A stretch of 64,000 nucleotides of DNA, from NCBI RefSeq assembly GCF_002863305.2, contig NZ_CP136962.1, positions 2,170,001 through 2,234,000 on the forward strand. The letters run 5' to 3'. Shown here piece after piece: positions 22,835 through 30,634 of the stretch. Position 1 is the first letter of the stretch; every line of letters begins with the position of its first letter. The notes under the pieces were generated by a model. That model was not told where the DNA came from. It made no database searches and was given only the letters and a program-made list of their open reading frames with translations. The position numbers were made by a program, and so were the translations under genes. Source of the DNA: Neisseria perflava. Its GTDB lineage: Bacteria; Pseudomonadota; Gammaproteobacteria; Burkholderiales; Neisseriaceae.

Positions 22835-25318
22835 ATGACCGCCCGCCAATCCTACCACCTCACCTTCGCCCGTTTCTCCCCATCCCTCTCTGTTCGTTCT
22901 TTCGTCGCATCCGAAGCAGTCAATACCGCTTACAGTGTTGAAATCACCGCTACCTCCACCGACTCCTCGCTGCCTCTGTCTTCCTACCTCAACCAACGCG
23001 CAGCATTTGAGATTCGTCCGCAGGAAGGTTTACTGTCAGAAGTGGCCGGGGCATTCGGGTCTGCTTCAGACGACCCGCCGGCGAAGCAATGGCAGGGCAT
23101 CATCACCTCATGCGAAAAACTGTCCGTATCCAAGGATGAAACCGTTTACCGCTTTGTTTTAGAGCCGCGCTTCGCGGCTTTAAAACATTTCCAGACTTCC
23201 CGGCTGTTCCAATACCAAACCGTCCCCGACATCGTTGCCGCCGTCTTCAAACATCACGGCTTCTCCGGTGTCGACTACCGTTTCCAAAAGAGCCGCAACT
23301 ACACCGTACGCGAGTATGTCACCCAATATCTCGAAAGCGACTTCGACTTTATCAACCGTCTGTGTGAAGAAGAAGGCATCTGGTATGCCTTCGAACAGCA
23401 TGAACAACATGGTGACGTAGTCGTCTTCGGCGACAGTCCCGAACACTACTTGCGCAGTCAAGGCTTACCCGTTTCCTACCGACCCCATGCCGGATTGGAG
23501 AGTGTCGGTACCGAAGCACTCTTTAACTTAAGCATCCGCCACAACCCCATCGTCGAAGGCATACGCACGGCCGACTATAACTACCGTACCGCCGATACCG
23601 ACCTCTTTGCCGAAACCGACAACAAACAGTCCGAAGAATCTGCCGACAATACCGTCTTATTGGGCAAACAGCAACACTGGGGCCTTCATCCCAAAACAAC
23701 CGACGAAGCCCAAGTTCAGACGACCCTGTTGAACGAAGCCAACCTCTGCCGCCAAACCATCGCCAACGGTAGCGGCAACGTCGTCTCTATGACGCCGATG
23801 AAGGTGTTCCAAACCGATGTCTCCTTCCCAGAAGCACCCGACGGCTGGCTGGTACTTTCCATGGAACACAGCGGCAGCCGAGATACCGCCTACAGCCATA
23901 CCTTTACCACCATCCCCGCCCAACTCGCCTACCGTCCCGAACGCATCACCCCGCGTCCGCATATCGACGGTACCTTACCGGCACGGGTAACCGCGGCTGA
24001 GAACTGCACCTACGCCTATATAGACGATATGGGCCGTTACCGCGTCAAATTACCGTTTGATTTGGACGAATGGAGTCCGGGCGGGGAAAGCCGTCCCGTC
24101 CGACTGGCCAAACCCTATGCCGGTCCCGAATACGGCATCCACTTCCCCTTACACGAAGGCACCGAAGTGATGCTGTCCTTCGTACAGGGTAATCCCGACC
24201 GTCCGTATATCTCCGGCGTCATGCACGACAGTGCCCATACCGACCACATTCCTGCAGACTGGAACACAAGAAACGTCATCCGTACCTGGGCGAACAACAA
24301 ACTCAGGATGGAAGACCTGCAGGGACAGGAACACATCAAACTCGCCACCGACTATCAGAAATCCCAACTCAACCTCGGCCACATCGTCGACTCAAACCGC
24401 AACAAACGCGGAGAGAATGGCGAAGGCTTCGAACTCAGAACCGACGGTTGGGGCGCGGTACGGGCCGGCAAGGGCATACTCGTCAGCGCACAAAACCAGG
24501 ATGCCAACGGCAAAGTGCTGGATATGGACGATGCCATCTCCCAACTCGAACAGGCACTCTCCCTGGCCAAAAGCCTGAACAAAGCCGCCCAAACCGCCAA
24601 CAACCACAACACCGATGAAGAAACCCAAAGAGGCCGTCTGAAAGACGCCCTTAAAGACCTGAAAGAGGCCGGTTTAATCCAAACCGCTCCCGCCGGCATT
24701 GCCACCGCAACAGAACAAAGCCAACTTCACACCGCCAATGAAAACATCCACCTGGTCAGCGGCAACCATACCGACATTACCGCCGGCCAAAGCCTGACCG
24801 CCCATGCGGCAGAGAGCGTTAACCTGTTTGCGCAAAGCAGCGGCATCAAGATGCAGGCCAATCAGGGCAAAGTGGAAGTGCAGGCACAGAATGACGAATT
24901 GCAGCTGAATGCCTTAAAGGACGCAACGTTAACCAGCAGTGCAGGAAAAATTACTATTGCGGCGAAGGAGGAGATTCTGATTACCTGCAAAGGGGCGTAT
25001 ATCAAACTGAGCAACGGGGAAGTCGAGATCGGGAGTCCGAAGGTGGTGCGGGTGAGGGCGCCGATGGTGGTGAATGGACCACAAAGCTTAAGTCAAATGT
25101 TTAATGAAATGCCTAAATCAAAATTTGATCAAGAAATTCTGATTAAAACGCCTTCAGGAAAACCAATAGCTAACCGCCGTTTTATTCTGACACGTTCAGA
25201 TGGTACTAAAATTCAAGGAATAACTGATGCGAATGGTAGTACTGGTATTCAGCGTAATGATGCTAGAGTGGAAAAGATTACATTAACAATTTTACCGGAG
25301 AAAAATTCTAATGAATAA
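22835..25318 (+). CDS. vgrG: T6SS spike VgrG (TssI) with C-terminal transthyretin-like extension
   Basis: The trimeric spike that carries effectors. The 827 residues start with the gp27-like module (YVTQYLESDFDFINRLCEEEGIWYAF region near 175). The gp5/OB-fold region follows (DDMGRYRVKLPFDLDEWSPG near 395, PEYGIHFPLHEGTEV near 430). Next come a DUF2345-type beta-helix and, from about residue 755, a short Ig/transthyretin-like domain (EILIKTPSGKPIANRRFIL... GITDANGSTG). In E. coli VgrG1 such a domain docks the lipase Tle1. The last 240 nt switch abruptly to AT-rich codons like the downstream effector. The stop overlaps the effector start by 8 nt. No strong ribosome site precedes the ATG. Confidence 0.96.
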   Translation: MTARQSYHLTFARFSPSLSVRSFVASEAVNTAYSVEITATSTDSSLPLSSYLNQRAAFEIRPQEGLLSEVAGAFGSASDDPPAKQWQGIITSCEKLSVSKDETVYRFVLEPRFAALKHFQTSRLFQYQTVPDIVAAVFKHHGFSGVDYRFQKSRNYTVREYVTQYLESDFDFINRLCEEEGIWYAFEQHEQHGDVVVFGDSPEHYLRSQGLPVSYRPHAGLESVGTEALFNLSIRHNPIVEGIRTADYNYRTADTDLFAETDNKQSEESADNTVLLGKQQHWGLHPKTTDEAQVQTTLLNEANLCRQTIANGSGNVVSMTPMKVFQTDVSFPEAPDGWLVLSMEHSGSRDTAYSHTFTTIPAQLAYRPERITPRPHIDGTLPARVTAAENCTYAYIDDMGRYRVKLPFDLDEWSPGGESRPVRLAKPYAGPEYGIHFPLHEGTEVMLSFVQGNPDRPYISGVMHDSAHTDHIPADWNTRNVIRTWANNKLRMEDLQGQEHIKLATDYQKSQLNLGHIVDSNRNKRGENGEGFELRTDGWGAVRAGKGILVSAQNQDANGKVLDMDDAISQLEQALSLAKSLNKAAQTANNHNTDEETQRGRLKDALKDLKEAGLIQTAPAGIATATEQSQLHTANENIHLVSGNHTDITAGQSLTAHAAESVNLFAQSSGIKMQANQGKVEVQAQNDELQLNALKDATLTSSAGKITIAAKEEILITCKGAYIKLSNGEVEIGSPKVVRVRAPMVVNGPQSLSQMFNEMPKSKFDQEILIKTPSGKPIANRRFILTRSDGTKIQGITDANGSTGIQRNDARVEKITLTILPEKNSNE

Positions 25319-27308
25319 TGAGCCTGCAAAGCAATTAAAAATACAATTAGATAAACAAGGGAGACCTATAACTCATACGTATTTAACAGAAAGTTCGGAT
25401 ACACAGCGCTGTGAAGTCAGAATCAAAGATAGAGTTGTCCCTATCTTATTTGTTCCAGGAATCATGGGCAGTAATTTAAAATACCGTGATGTTTGGAGTG
25501 GTCAAGAGACTCCAGTTTTGTTGTCTGATGAAAAAGAGTTGGCGAACGCCGAGGTAGATGACTCATGGCAACCACCTTCATCAGCCTTAGAAATACTATC
25601 AGCTTTAATTTTTGGTCTTTTTCGTACTAAAGAAGAACGTAGAAGAGAGATCAATCCTGATGTTGCATTTGTTGATTGGGAATCAAATAAAATCAGGCCA
25701 TTACCTAAAAGAATGGTTTATACCGATCGAAAAATTGCTATGTCCAGTCCTGATAACGATCATGAAGGAGATGTTGCTCAGGAGAAAAATTCTGCGAAAG
25801 AGCCATTTCAAGAGGGAGAGTCATTGACAGAGGCTCAAAAAATTGCCCAAGAAGCGAGAATGCGTGGCTGGGGGACAGTTTATCAAGGCAGTTATGTTCC
25901 TTTTTTGGTCTTTCTTGAGGATACACTAAATGATATTCCTGCTTGTAAAACATTAGAAGAATATAAACAAGTTATAGAGAAGAATGAGGTATGGAAAAAA
26001 TTATTACCTTTGTTTCAAAGTGGAAGTAGGCAGTCTATAGTTGCAAAAGGTGATGAGAATGGCTCATTAGAAAATACTGAACAATTAGCACGATGGTTGC
26101 AGAATGCGGCAGATTGTGAATTCCGTGTTTATGCTTGTGGTTACAACTGGTTAAGAGATAATCAACAATCAGGAAACGGTTATTCTAATGATAGTATTGA
26201 ATATTTTGAAGCGAAAAGTGAAAAAGGGATAAATAAAAAGTATGGTTTCAGTGATTTAAATAGCCGTATTAAAAAAATCTTAAAAGAATGTCAACAAACA
26301 GATTCTAAATGTAATGAAGTGATTGTTCTTACTCACTCTATGGGGGGGTTGGTTGGGCGGGCTTATGCAAAGGAGCAAGGTGGTAGTTCGCTATCTGGTA
26401 TTTATCATAATGTTATGCCTGCTACGGGTGCTCCCGCATTTTATAAGCGCTTAAAAGCCGGATTTGGTGGGGAAAATATAGTGACGACTATCGCTTCTCC
26501 TATTTTTGGATACTCAGCTGAACGTGTTACACCAGTCTTATTAAATTCAATTGGGGCATTGGAATTAATGCCATGGATAGACTATAAAGTGTTATCGGAT
26601 AATACCAATCAATGGCTAAAAGTTGCTGAAAAGGCTACCCCTAAAACAATAAAGTTTAGTTTCAGTACGGAGGATTTAATGCAGAATTCAGATGCATGGT
26701 ATAGTCTATTACCAAAGTTGTATCATAATGGTCAGTTACAGTATCAAAAAGCTAAACTGAATGATAAAAAAAACCAATGGGAAGAGGCAGATCCACGTAT
26801 CAATCCAGGGGGGATAGTGTCACCAATTATGGAATTACAAGAAATGAGTGATGCCGAGCGATTTAAAAGGATAATGGGATCGGTTGCAAACTTCCAAAAA
26901 AAACATATGGGCTTTTATTTGCCTGGGAAAACCAATATCGCATATGGCAACGATGAAAAGTATAAGGCTTGGGGCAGCATCAGTTGGCTGTGCGATAGTT
27001 CGTTACATGATGTTAGAGAGGAAGATTTGAGGCAGGCCAAGCTTTTAAAAACTGAGGATATGTATACCGGTAAAATTACAGTAGAGTTGCCGAGTGGACG
27101 GCAATTATCTTTCCAGTTGAGTAAGGCTGAAGATAACGGCGATGGAACGGTTCCTACTGATTCAGGTTGTGCTCCAGAAGGTAAAGTGGATGGGCGAATC
27201 TTTATAGAAAATGGTTACGACCATCAAGGCTCATATGGAGAGAAGAAAAGTGCTAGCAGAAGTTCCGCTTTATTTAGTATCCTTGAATTTACAGCAAGGA
27301 AGGGATAG
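25311..27308 (+). CDS. T6SS alpha/beta-hydrolase (lipase-type) effector, Tle family candidate
   Basis: A 665-residue cytoplasm-made effector with no signal peptide, translationally coupled to vgrG. An oxyanion-hole motif VPGIMGS lies at residues 48-54. The nucleophile elbow is VLTHSMGGLVGRAY, giving Ser343 in a T-H-S-M-G variant of GxSxG. D611 (GDGTVP) and H638 (GYDHQG) complete a plausible Ser-Asp-His triad. The PGxxGS plus THSMGG pattern fits lipases of the PGAP1/LCAT-like type found among T6SS Tle effectors. The adjoining Tli4-like lipoprotein suggests Tle4, but the subfamily is inferred. It probably acts on membrane phospholipids in the target periplasm. It is strongly AT-rich, with no DUS, unlike the vgrG body. 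Confidence 0.85.
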   Translation: MNNEPAKQLKIQLDKQGRPITHTYLTESSDTQRCEVRIKDRVVPILFVPGIMGSNLKYRDVWSGQETPVLLSDEKELANAEVDDSWQPPSSALEILSALIFGLFRTKEERRREINPDVAFVDWESNKIRPLPKRMVYTDRKIAMSSPDNDHEGDVAQEKNSAKEPFQEGESLTEAQKIAQEARMRGWGTVYQGSYVPFLVFLEDTLNDIPACKTLEEYKQVIEKNEVWKKLLPLFQSGSRQSIVAKGDENGSLENTEQLARWLQNAADCEFRVYACGYNWLRDNQQSGNGYSNDSIEYFEAKSEKGINKKYGFSDLNSRIKKILKECQQTDSKCNEVIVLTHSMGGLVGRAYAKEQGGSSLSGIYHNVMPATGAPAFYKRLKAGFGGENIVTTIASPIFGYSAERVTPVLLNSIGALELMPWIDYKVLSDNTNQWLKVAEKATPKTIKFSFSTEDLMQNSDAWYSLLPKLYHNGQLQYQKAKLNDKKNQWEEADPRINPGGIVSPIMELQEMSDAERFKRIMGSVANFQKKHMGFYLPGKTNIAYGNDEKYKAWGSISWLCDSSLHDVREEDLRQAKLLKTEDMYTGKITVELPSGRQLSFQLSKAEDNGDGTVPTDSGCAPEGKVDGRIFIENGYDHQGSYGEKKSASRSSALFSILEFTARKG

Positions 27309-27310
27309 TA

Positions 27311-28378
27311 ATGGCGAAGGCTAAAGTTCTCAGACTCATAGGTATTGCTTTTATTAGTGTTACATTATCTTCATGTAGCCAACCGTCTCAAAGTTATTCA
27401 ACAAAAGGAAAAATAGCTATGGATTTTGCTAAAAATACATCTGCATATTGGACCGCGCAGCCATTTTGCAGTGGGCGTTACCAAATTGACTTACCATCTA
27501 ACCGTATAAGTGGGACTGGCTGGCTTAAATACAATGGTTGGCAGATAAGAGTGCGACCAGATTATTGGAATCTGGAAGTAGAATCCGCATTAGAGGTTAA
27601 AGAAAAAGGATATAATGGAAGTGATCGTTTTATAGAGTACCGCACTATTATTCCCAACAAAGCAATAGTTTCTGTGACACAGGCTTCTGCTTCATGGGAT
27701 AGCCCATTATTAACTCAGGTAAATGGAATGCTTTATAATGTTGATTTTAGTTTCAAGCTAGGTAAGAACGATGCCTATTCTATTAGAGCTTTTGTGCGCA
27801 TTATGCCTGTTAATGGTAAAGCACCCTCAAATCTTAAGCAGTTGGAAAAAAGTAAAGTTGACGAAGCTATTAGGCATATACGAAATGATTTTTTTGATAA
27901 ATTGAGAGATCGTAATGAAAGTGAAATTCCGCTACAACAGGGTGTTTGTTTAAAAGAGGGATTTATTGCTGATAAGGGAACTGAGCCGTTTTTTGGGAGT
28001 GCGGGAATCAAAATTAAAGACTATAAAGATGTTTATGCCGAACTGACAACAGGTGGATTCTTGGATGAAGATGATAAACCTTTATTGAAACGAGATCTTG
28101 TTAAGAAAAATAGTGTGATGGGCAGACTTATGTCATGGGCAAAATATAGCACGATTCGCCAGGGAAGCCGGAACATCAATGGCATGTCTGGTAGTGAGAA
28201 ACTTGTTAAGTTGCAGGGGAAACGATATCTATTTATTTGGGAAAAAGATGATGGCAGTGTGAGATTTAAGATGACTTTCGGTACCAGTGATAACAATTCT
28301 GCCGGTTCCCCATTAAGTGAAAAGGAGGCTTTAACGGCTTGGGATGCAATATTGCCAACATTGAAAAAACGAATTTGA
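27311..28378 (+). CDS. Immunity lipoprotein for the adjacent lipase effector (Tli4-like)
   Basis: Begins 2 nt after the effector stop, with a strong AAGGAAGGG ribosome site. The 355 residues start with a lipoprotein signal, lipobox L-S-S-C at Cys22 and Ser at +2, which predicts the outer membrane. The mature protein contains CSGRYQIDLPSN near residue 52 and a C-terminal block with GKRYLFIWEKDDGSVRFKM, reminiscent of the Tli4 family of periplasmic inhibitors of T6SS phospholipases. Periplasmic anchoring fits protection against a lipase delivered to the periplasm. The role is inferred from position, lipobox and recalled family resemblance. AT-rich like its neighbour. Confidence 0.82.
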   Translation: MAKAKVLRLIGIAFISVTLSSCSQPSQSYSTKGKIAMDFAKNTSAYWTAQPFCSGRYQIDLPSNRISGTGWLKYNGWQIRVRPDYWNLEVESALEVKEKGYNGSDRFIEYRTIIPNKAIVSVTQASASWDSPLLTQVNGMLYNVDFSFKLGKNDAYSIRAFVRIMPVNGKAPSNLKQLEKSKVDEAIRHIRNDFFDKLRDRNESEIPLQQGVCLKEGFIADKGTEPFFGSAGIKIKDYKDVYAELTTGGFLDEDDKPLLKRDLVKKNSVMGRLMSWAKYSTIRQGSRNINGMSGSEKLVKLQGKRYLFIWEKDDGSVRFKMTFGTSDNNSAGSPLSEKEALTAWDAILPTLKKRI

Positions 28379-28442
28379 TCAGATTTTAATGAATAGAAAC
28401 TTACCAAATTTATTAGCTTTAAAGCTTATGAAAGAGACAAAA

Positions 28443-28550
28443 ATGAACCATAAATATCGTAGAAAAAATATATTTAAGGTTGGCTTATTATATGGTGCTA
28501 TAGCAATAGTATTAACAGGATGTCGCTCTTGTTGGCCGATGTGTATCTAG
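28443..28550 (+). CDS. Tiny putative lipoprotein (35 aa), possible remnant
   Basis: A 35-codon frame with GAAAGAG upstream of ATG. The product has a basic N-terminus (NHKYRRKN), one hydrophobic helix and a clean lipobox L-T-G-C at Cys27. Only nine residues follow, C-R-S-C-W-P-M-C-I, so the mature product would be a three-Cys lipopeptide. An in-frame ATG at 28389 would give 53 residues but a long n-region. It may be a real small lipoprotein of the effector-immunity cassette, or the 5' stump of a decayed immunity gene. It directly follows the Tli-like gene and precedes a hairpin. Confidence 0.45.
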   Translation: MNHKYRRKNIFKVGLLYGAIAIVLTGCRSCWPMCI

Positions 28551-28570
28551 AAACATTGTCTTTATAATAA

Positions 28571-28610
28571 CAGGCTGTCTGAAACCTTAAGTTAGATTTC
28601 AGACAGCCTT
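28571..28610. terminator. Terminator with variant DUS arms at the right edge of the T6SS island
   Basis: The stem is made of AGGCTGTCTGAAA and its complement. Both arms carry the same change (GGCTG instead of GGCCG) from the resident AG-DUS, so the hairpin stays perfectly paired. Confidence 0.8.
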
Positions 28611-28848
28611 AGACATTTTTAAAATAGTTTTCTTTACTATTTTCACGATGGCTGAAACTCAAACATAGGGTTTCGGCTGTTTTAGCTTTAAATCCCCCCT
28701 CTTCTTCTCCTCAGGCATCCCAGATGCCTAATAATTAGGTATTAGTGTCCCTTTTCTGGCACAAACAGGTGTTTCAATAGTGTCAAATCCGCCATTTTTC
28801 CAATTAAAACGGGATACAAAATCTCATCTCAATCTATGTTGCGAACAA
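28611..28848. other. Non-coding stretch between T6SS island and tannase-like gene
   Basis: Convergent 3' ends flank about 240 nt that hold no credible gene. A poly-C/T-rich patch (about 28690-28710) is present but nothing else notable. Confidence 0.4.
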
Positions 28849-30351
28849 TTATTTTGCAGAATTGCTGACCTGTTTCATCCAGGCAAACAGTTCGTCTAAG
28901 TCATAATCGCCGCCGTGGCCGACATCCCAAGGCAGGGCGTAGTCGACGGTTTGGCCGTTATTTTGCAGTTTGGCGGCCAAGACGGTGGAGACTGCCAGTG
29001 AGGTGTCGCGGTCGATGGTGCCGACGCGGATGCGCCAGTTTTGCGGCAGGTTCACGCCCGGTTTGCCGATGTAGTTGAGCGGGTTCATGATTTTGACGGT
29101 TTCTTCGTCCGCGATTTCGGCGTTGGCGGCGGTGTTGTGTTGCATGGAGAACGCGGTAAAGTGGCGTTTATCGACGGTATTGGTGCCGAAGAGTTGGTTT
29201 TCGCCTGTGCTTAAATCTACGCCGTCAAAGGCCGGCGGTGTTTTTTGGCGGCCGGCGGCTTTGGCGTAGGCATCGAAATCGACGGAGACAACTTTGCCTT
29301 TGCGGACGGTCAGCCAAGTGCGGTCGCTCAGGTCTTTGCCTGCATCAAGCTGGGCTTGTGCGGATTTGGCAAGTAAACCGGCAATATGGTTTTTAAAGCT
29401 GCCGTTACCTTGGGCGTCCAACGTCAGGGGTTTGCCTTCGGGGGATTTCAGGTTCAGGCTGTTGAGGTATGCAGGGTATAGGGGTTTGAGGAGGTTGGAC
29501 AGTTTTTTCTCGTCATCGGTCAGTGTGCCTGCGACCAGCTCGCGTTTGACGCGGTAGTCGAGCATGGAAATGTTCATTTTTTTGTAGTCGTTGATACCGT
29601 TGAACTGCCATTCGTAAGCCATATCGGCATGGTCCAAATCGGTAATCGGGCAGTATGCGGATACGGAGAAAACTTTGTCGCTGCTGTCTGCCGCACCTAA
29701 GGCTTTGAGGTGGTTTTCGTAATCTTTTTGGTCGGCTGTTGCGCCTAAGAGGGCGGACATCGCGCCGCCTGCGCTTGTGCCGTTGGAAATGATTTTTTCG
29801 GCATCGCCGGGCATGACTTTGTCGTTGGCTTTCAGGTAACGGACGGCGGCTTTCAAATCGACAATGGCGGCAGGTGCTTTACCGGTGGGCTCTGTTCGGC
29901 CGCGTGCGCCAGGGGATGCGACGACGTAGCCTTTGGAGAGGGCAACCAGGGCGGCGTTAGGCGATTTTTGGCCGTCTTCAGGCTCGCCGCGTTTGCCTTC
30001 TAAAGCAGGTTTGCCCGGTTCGGCCGGCATATAGCCGCCGATTTGGTTGGGCAGGAAAATCGGTGCGGTTTCGGCGTTGAAACCGTCTATCTCGCCGCCG
30101 TTGTAATAGGCTTCGGGTACATAAATATTGATGATTTCGTAACGGGTATCGACAGGATTGCGGACGTAAACCACGCCTTCGTAAGCGCGGAATTTGATGG
30201 CCTGACCGTTCACTTCGATGCTTTGTTCGGTGTATTTTTGTTTGGAGAAGTCTAGGTCGTAGGTGTCTGCGGTTTTGACGGAAGCGCAGGCGCTCAATCC
30301 CAGCGCGACAGAAACGGATAAGAGGGTTTTGTTTAGGGCGTTCATCATCAT
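28849..30351 (-). CDS. Subtype B tannase-like alpha/beta-hydrolase lipoprotein
   Basis: A 500-residue putative lipoprotein with lipobox L-S-A-C at Cys22 of the first-ATG product. The body has the esterase nucleophile motif NGTSAGGAMSALLGA near residue 193, preceded by GYVVASPGARGRT and a DLKAAVRYLK helix. A C-terminal HGGDYDLDELFAWM may supply the catalytic His. This layout matches subtype B tannases and related carboxylesterases that hydrolyse galloyl or feruloyl esters; the substrate here is unknown. Three consecutive ATGs make the start uncertain by two codons. It is transcribed alone; no partner gene is adjacent. Confidence 0.8.
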   Translation of the reverse strand: MMMNALNKTLLSVSVALGLSACASVKTADTYDLDFSKQKYTEQSIEVNGQAIKFRAYEGVVYVRNPVDTRYEIINIYVPEAYYNGGEIDGFNAETAPIFLPNQIGGYMPAEPGKPALEGKRGEPEDGQKSPNAALVALSKGYVVASPGARGRTEPTGKAPAAIVDLKAAVRYLKANDKVMPGDAEKIISNGTSAGGAMSALLGATADQKDYENHLKALGAADSSDKVFSVSAYCPITDLDHADMAYEWQFNGINDYKKMNISMLDYRVKRELVAGTLTDDEKKLSNLLKPLYPAYLNSLNLKSPEGKPLTLDAQGNGSFKNHIAGLLAKSAQAQLDAGKDLSDRTWLTVRKGKVVSVDFDAYAKAAGRQKTPPAFDGVDLSTGENQLFGTNTVDKRHFTAFSMQHNTAANAEIADEETVKIMNPLNYIGKPGVNLPQNWRIRVGTIDRDTSLAVSTVLAAKLQNNGQTVDYALPWDVGHGGDYDLDELFAWMKQVSNSAK

Positions 30352-30634
30352 ACTTTCTGAAGAGGTAAGCGGATATGATAACGAATACTCAGGCCGTCTG
30401 AAACGCCAAGTCGGGTTTCAGACGGCCTGATTTTTTTGTAGCGTTATGTAGTGTTGTACGTTACGTTGTAAAGTAATATCGGCTTAAATTTCATCTATTT
30501 GATAAATATGAATTTAATGAGGCATTATGCCTTAAAAAATCTATTTATCCGGTATCTGTAAAAGTTTGAATCTGCCTTGTAAATCAGTATGCAGGACAGG
30601 CATTTTTGCTTTATTTACAGATTGATTCTACTTG
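30352..30634. other. Intergenic region upstream of the tannase-like gene
   Basis: 283 nt containing a DUS hairpin (30391-30436) and an AT-rich stretch, with no credible gene. Promoter elements for the minus-strand tannase-like gene should lie within the first 60 nt but none is clear. Confidence 0.4.
30391..30436 (+). terminator. DUS inverted repeat between Slam and tannase-like genes
   Basis: A 13-bp perfect stem AGGCCGTCTGAAA / TTTCAGACGGCCT with a 12-nt loop and T7 downstream on the plus strand. Confidence 0.7.
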
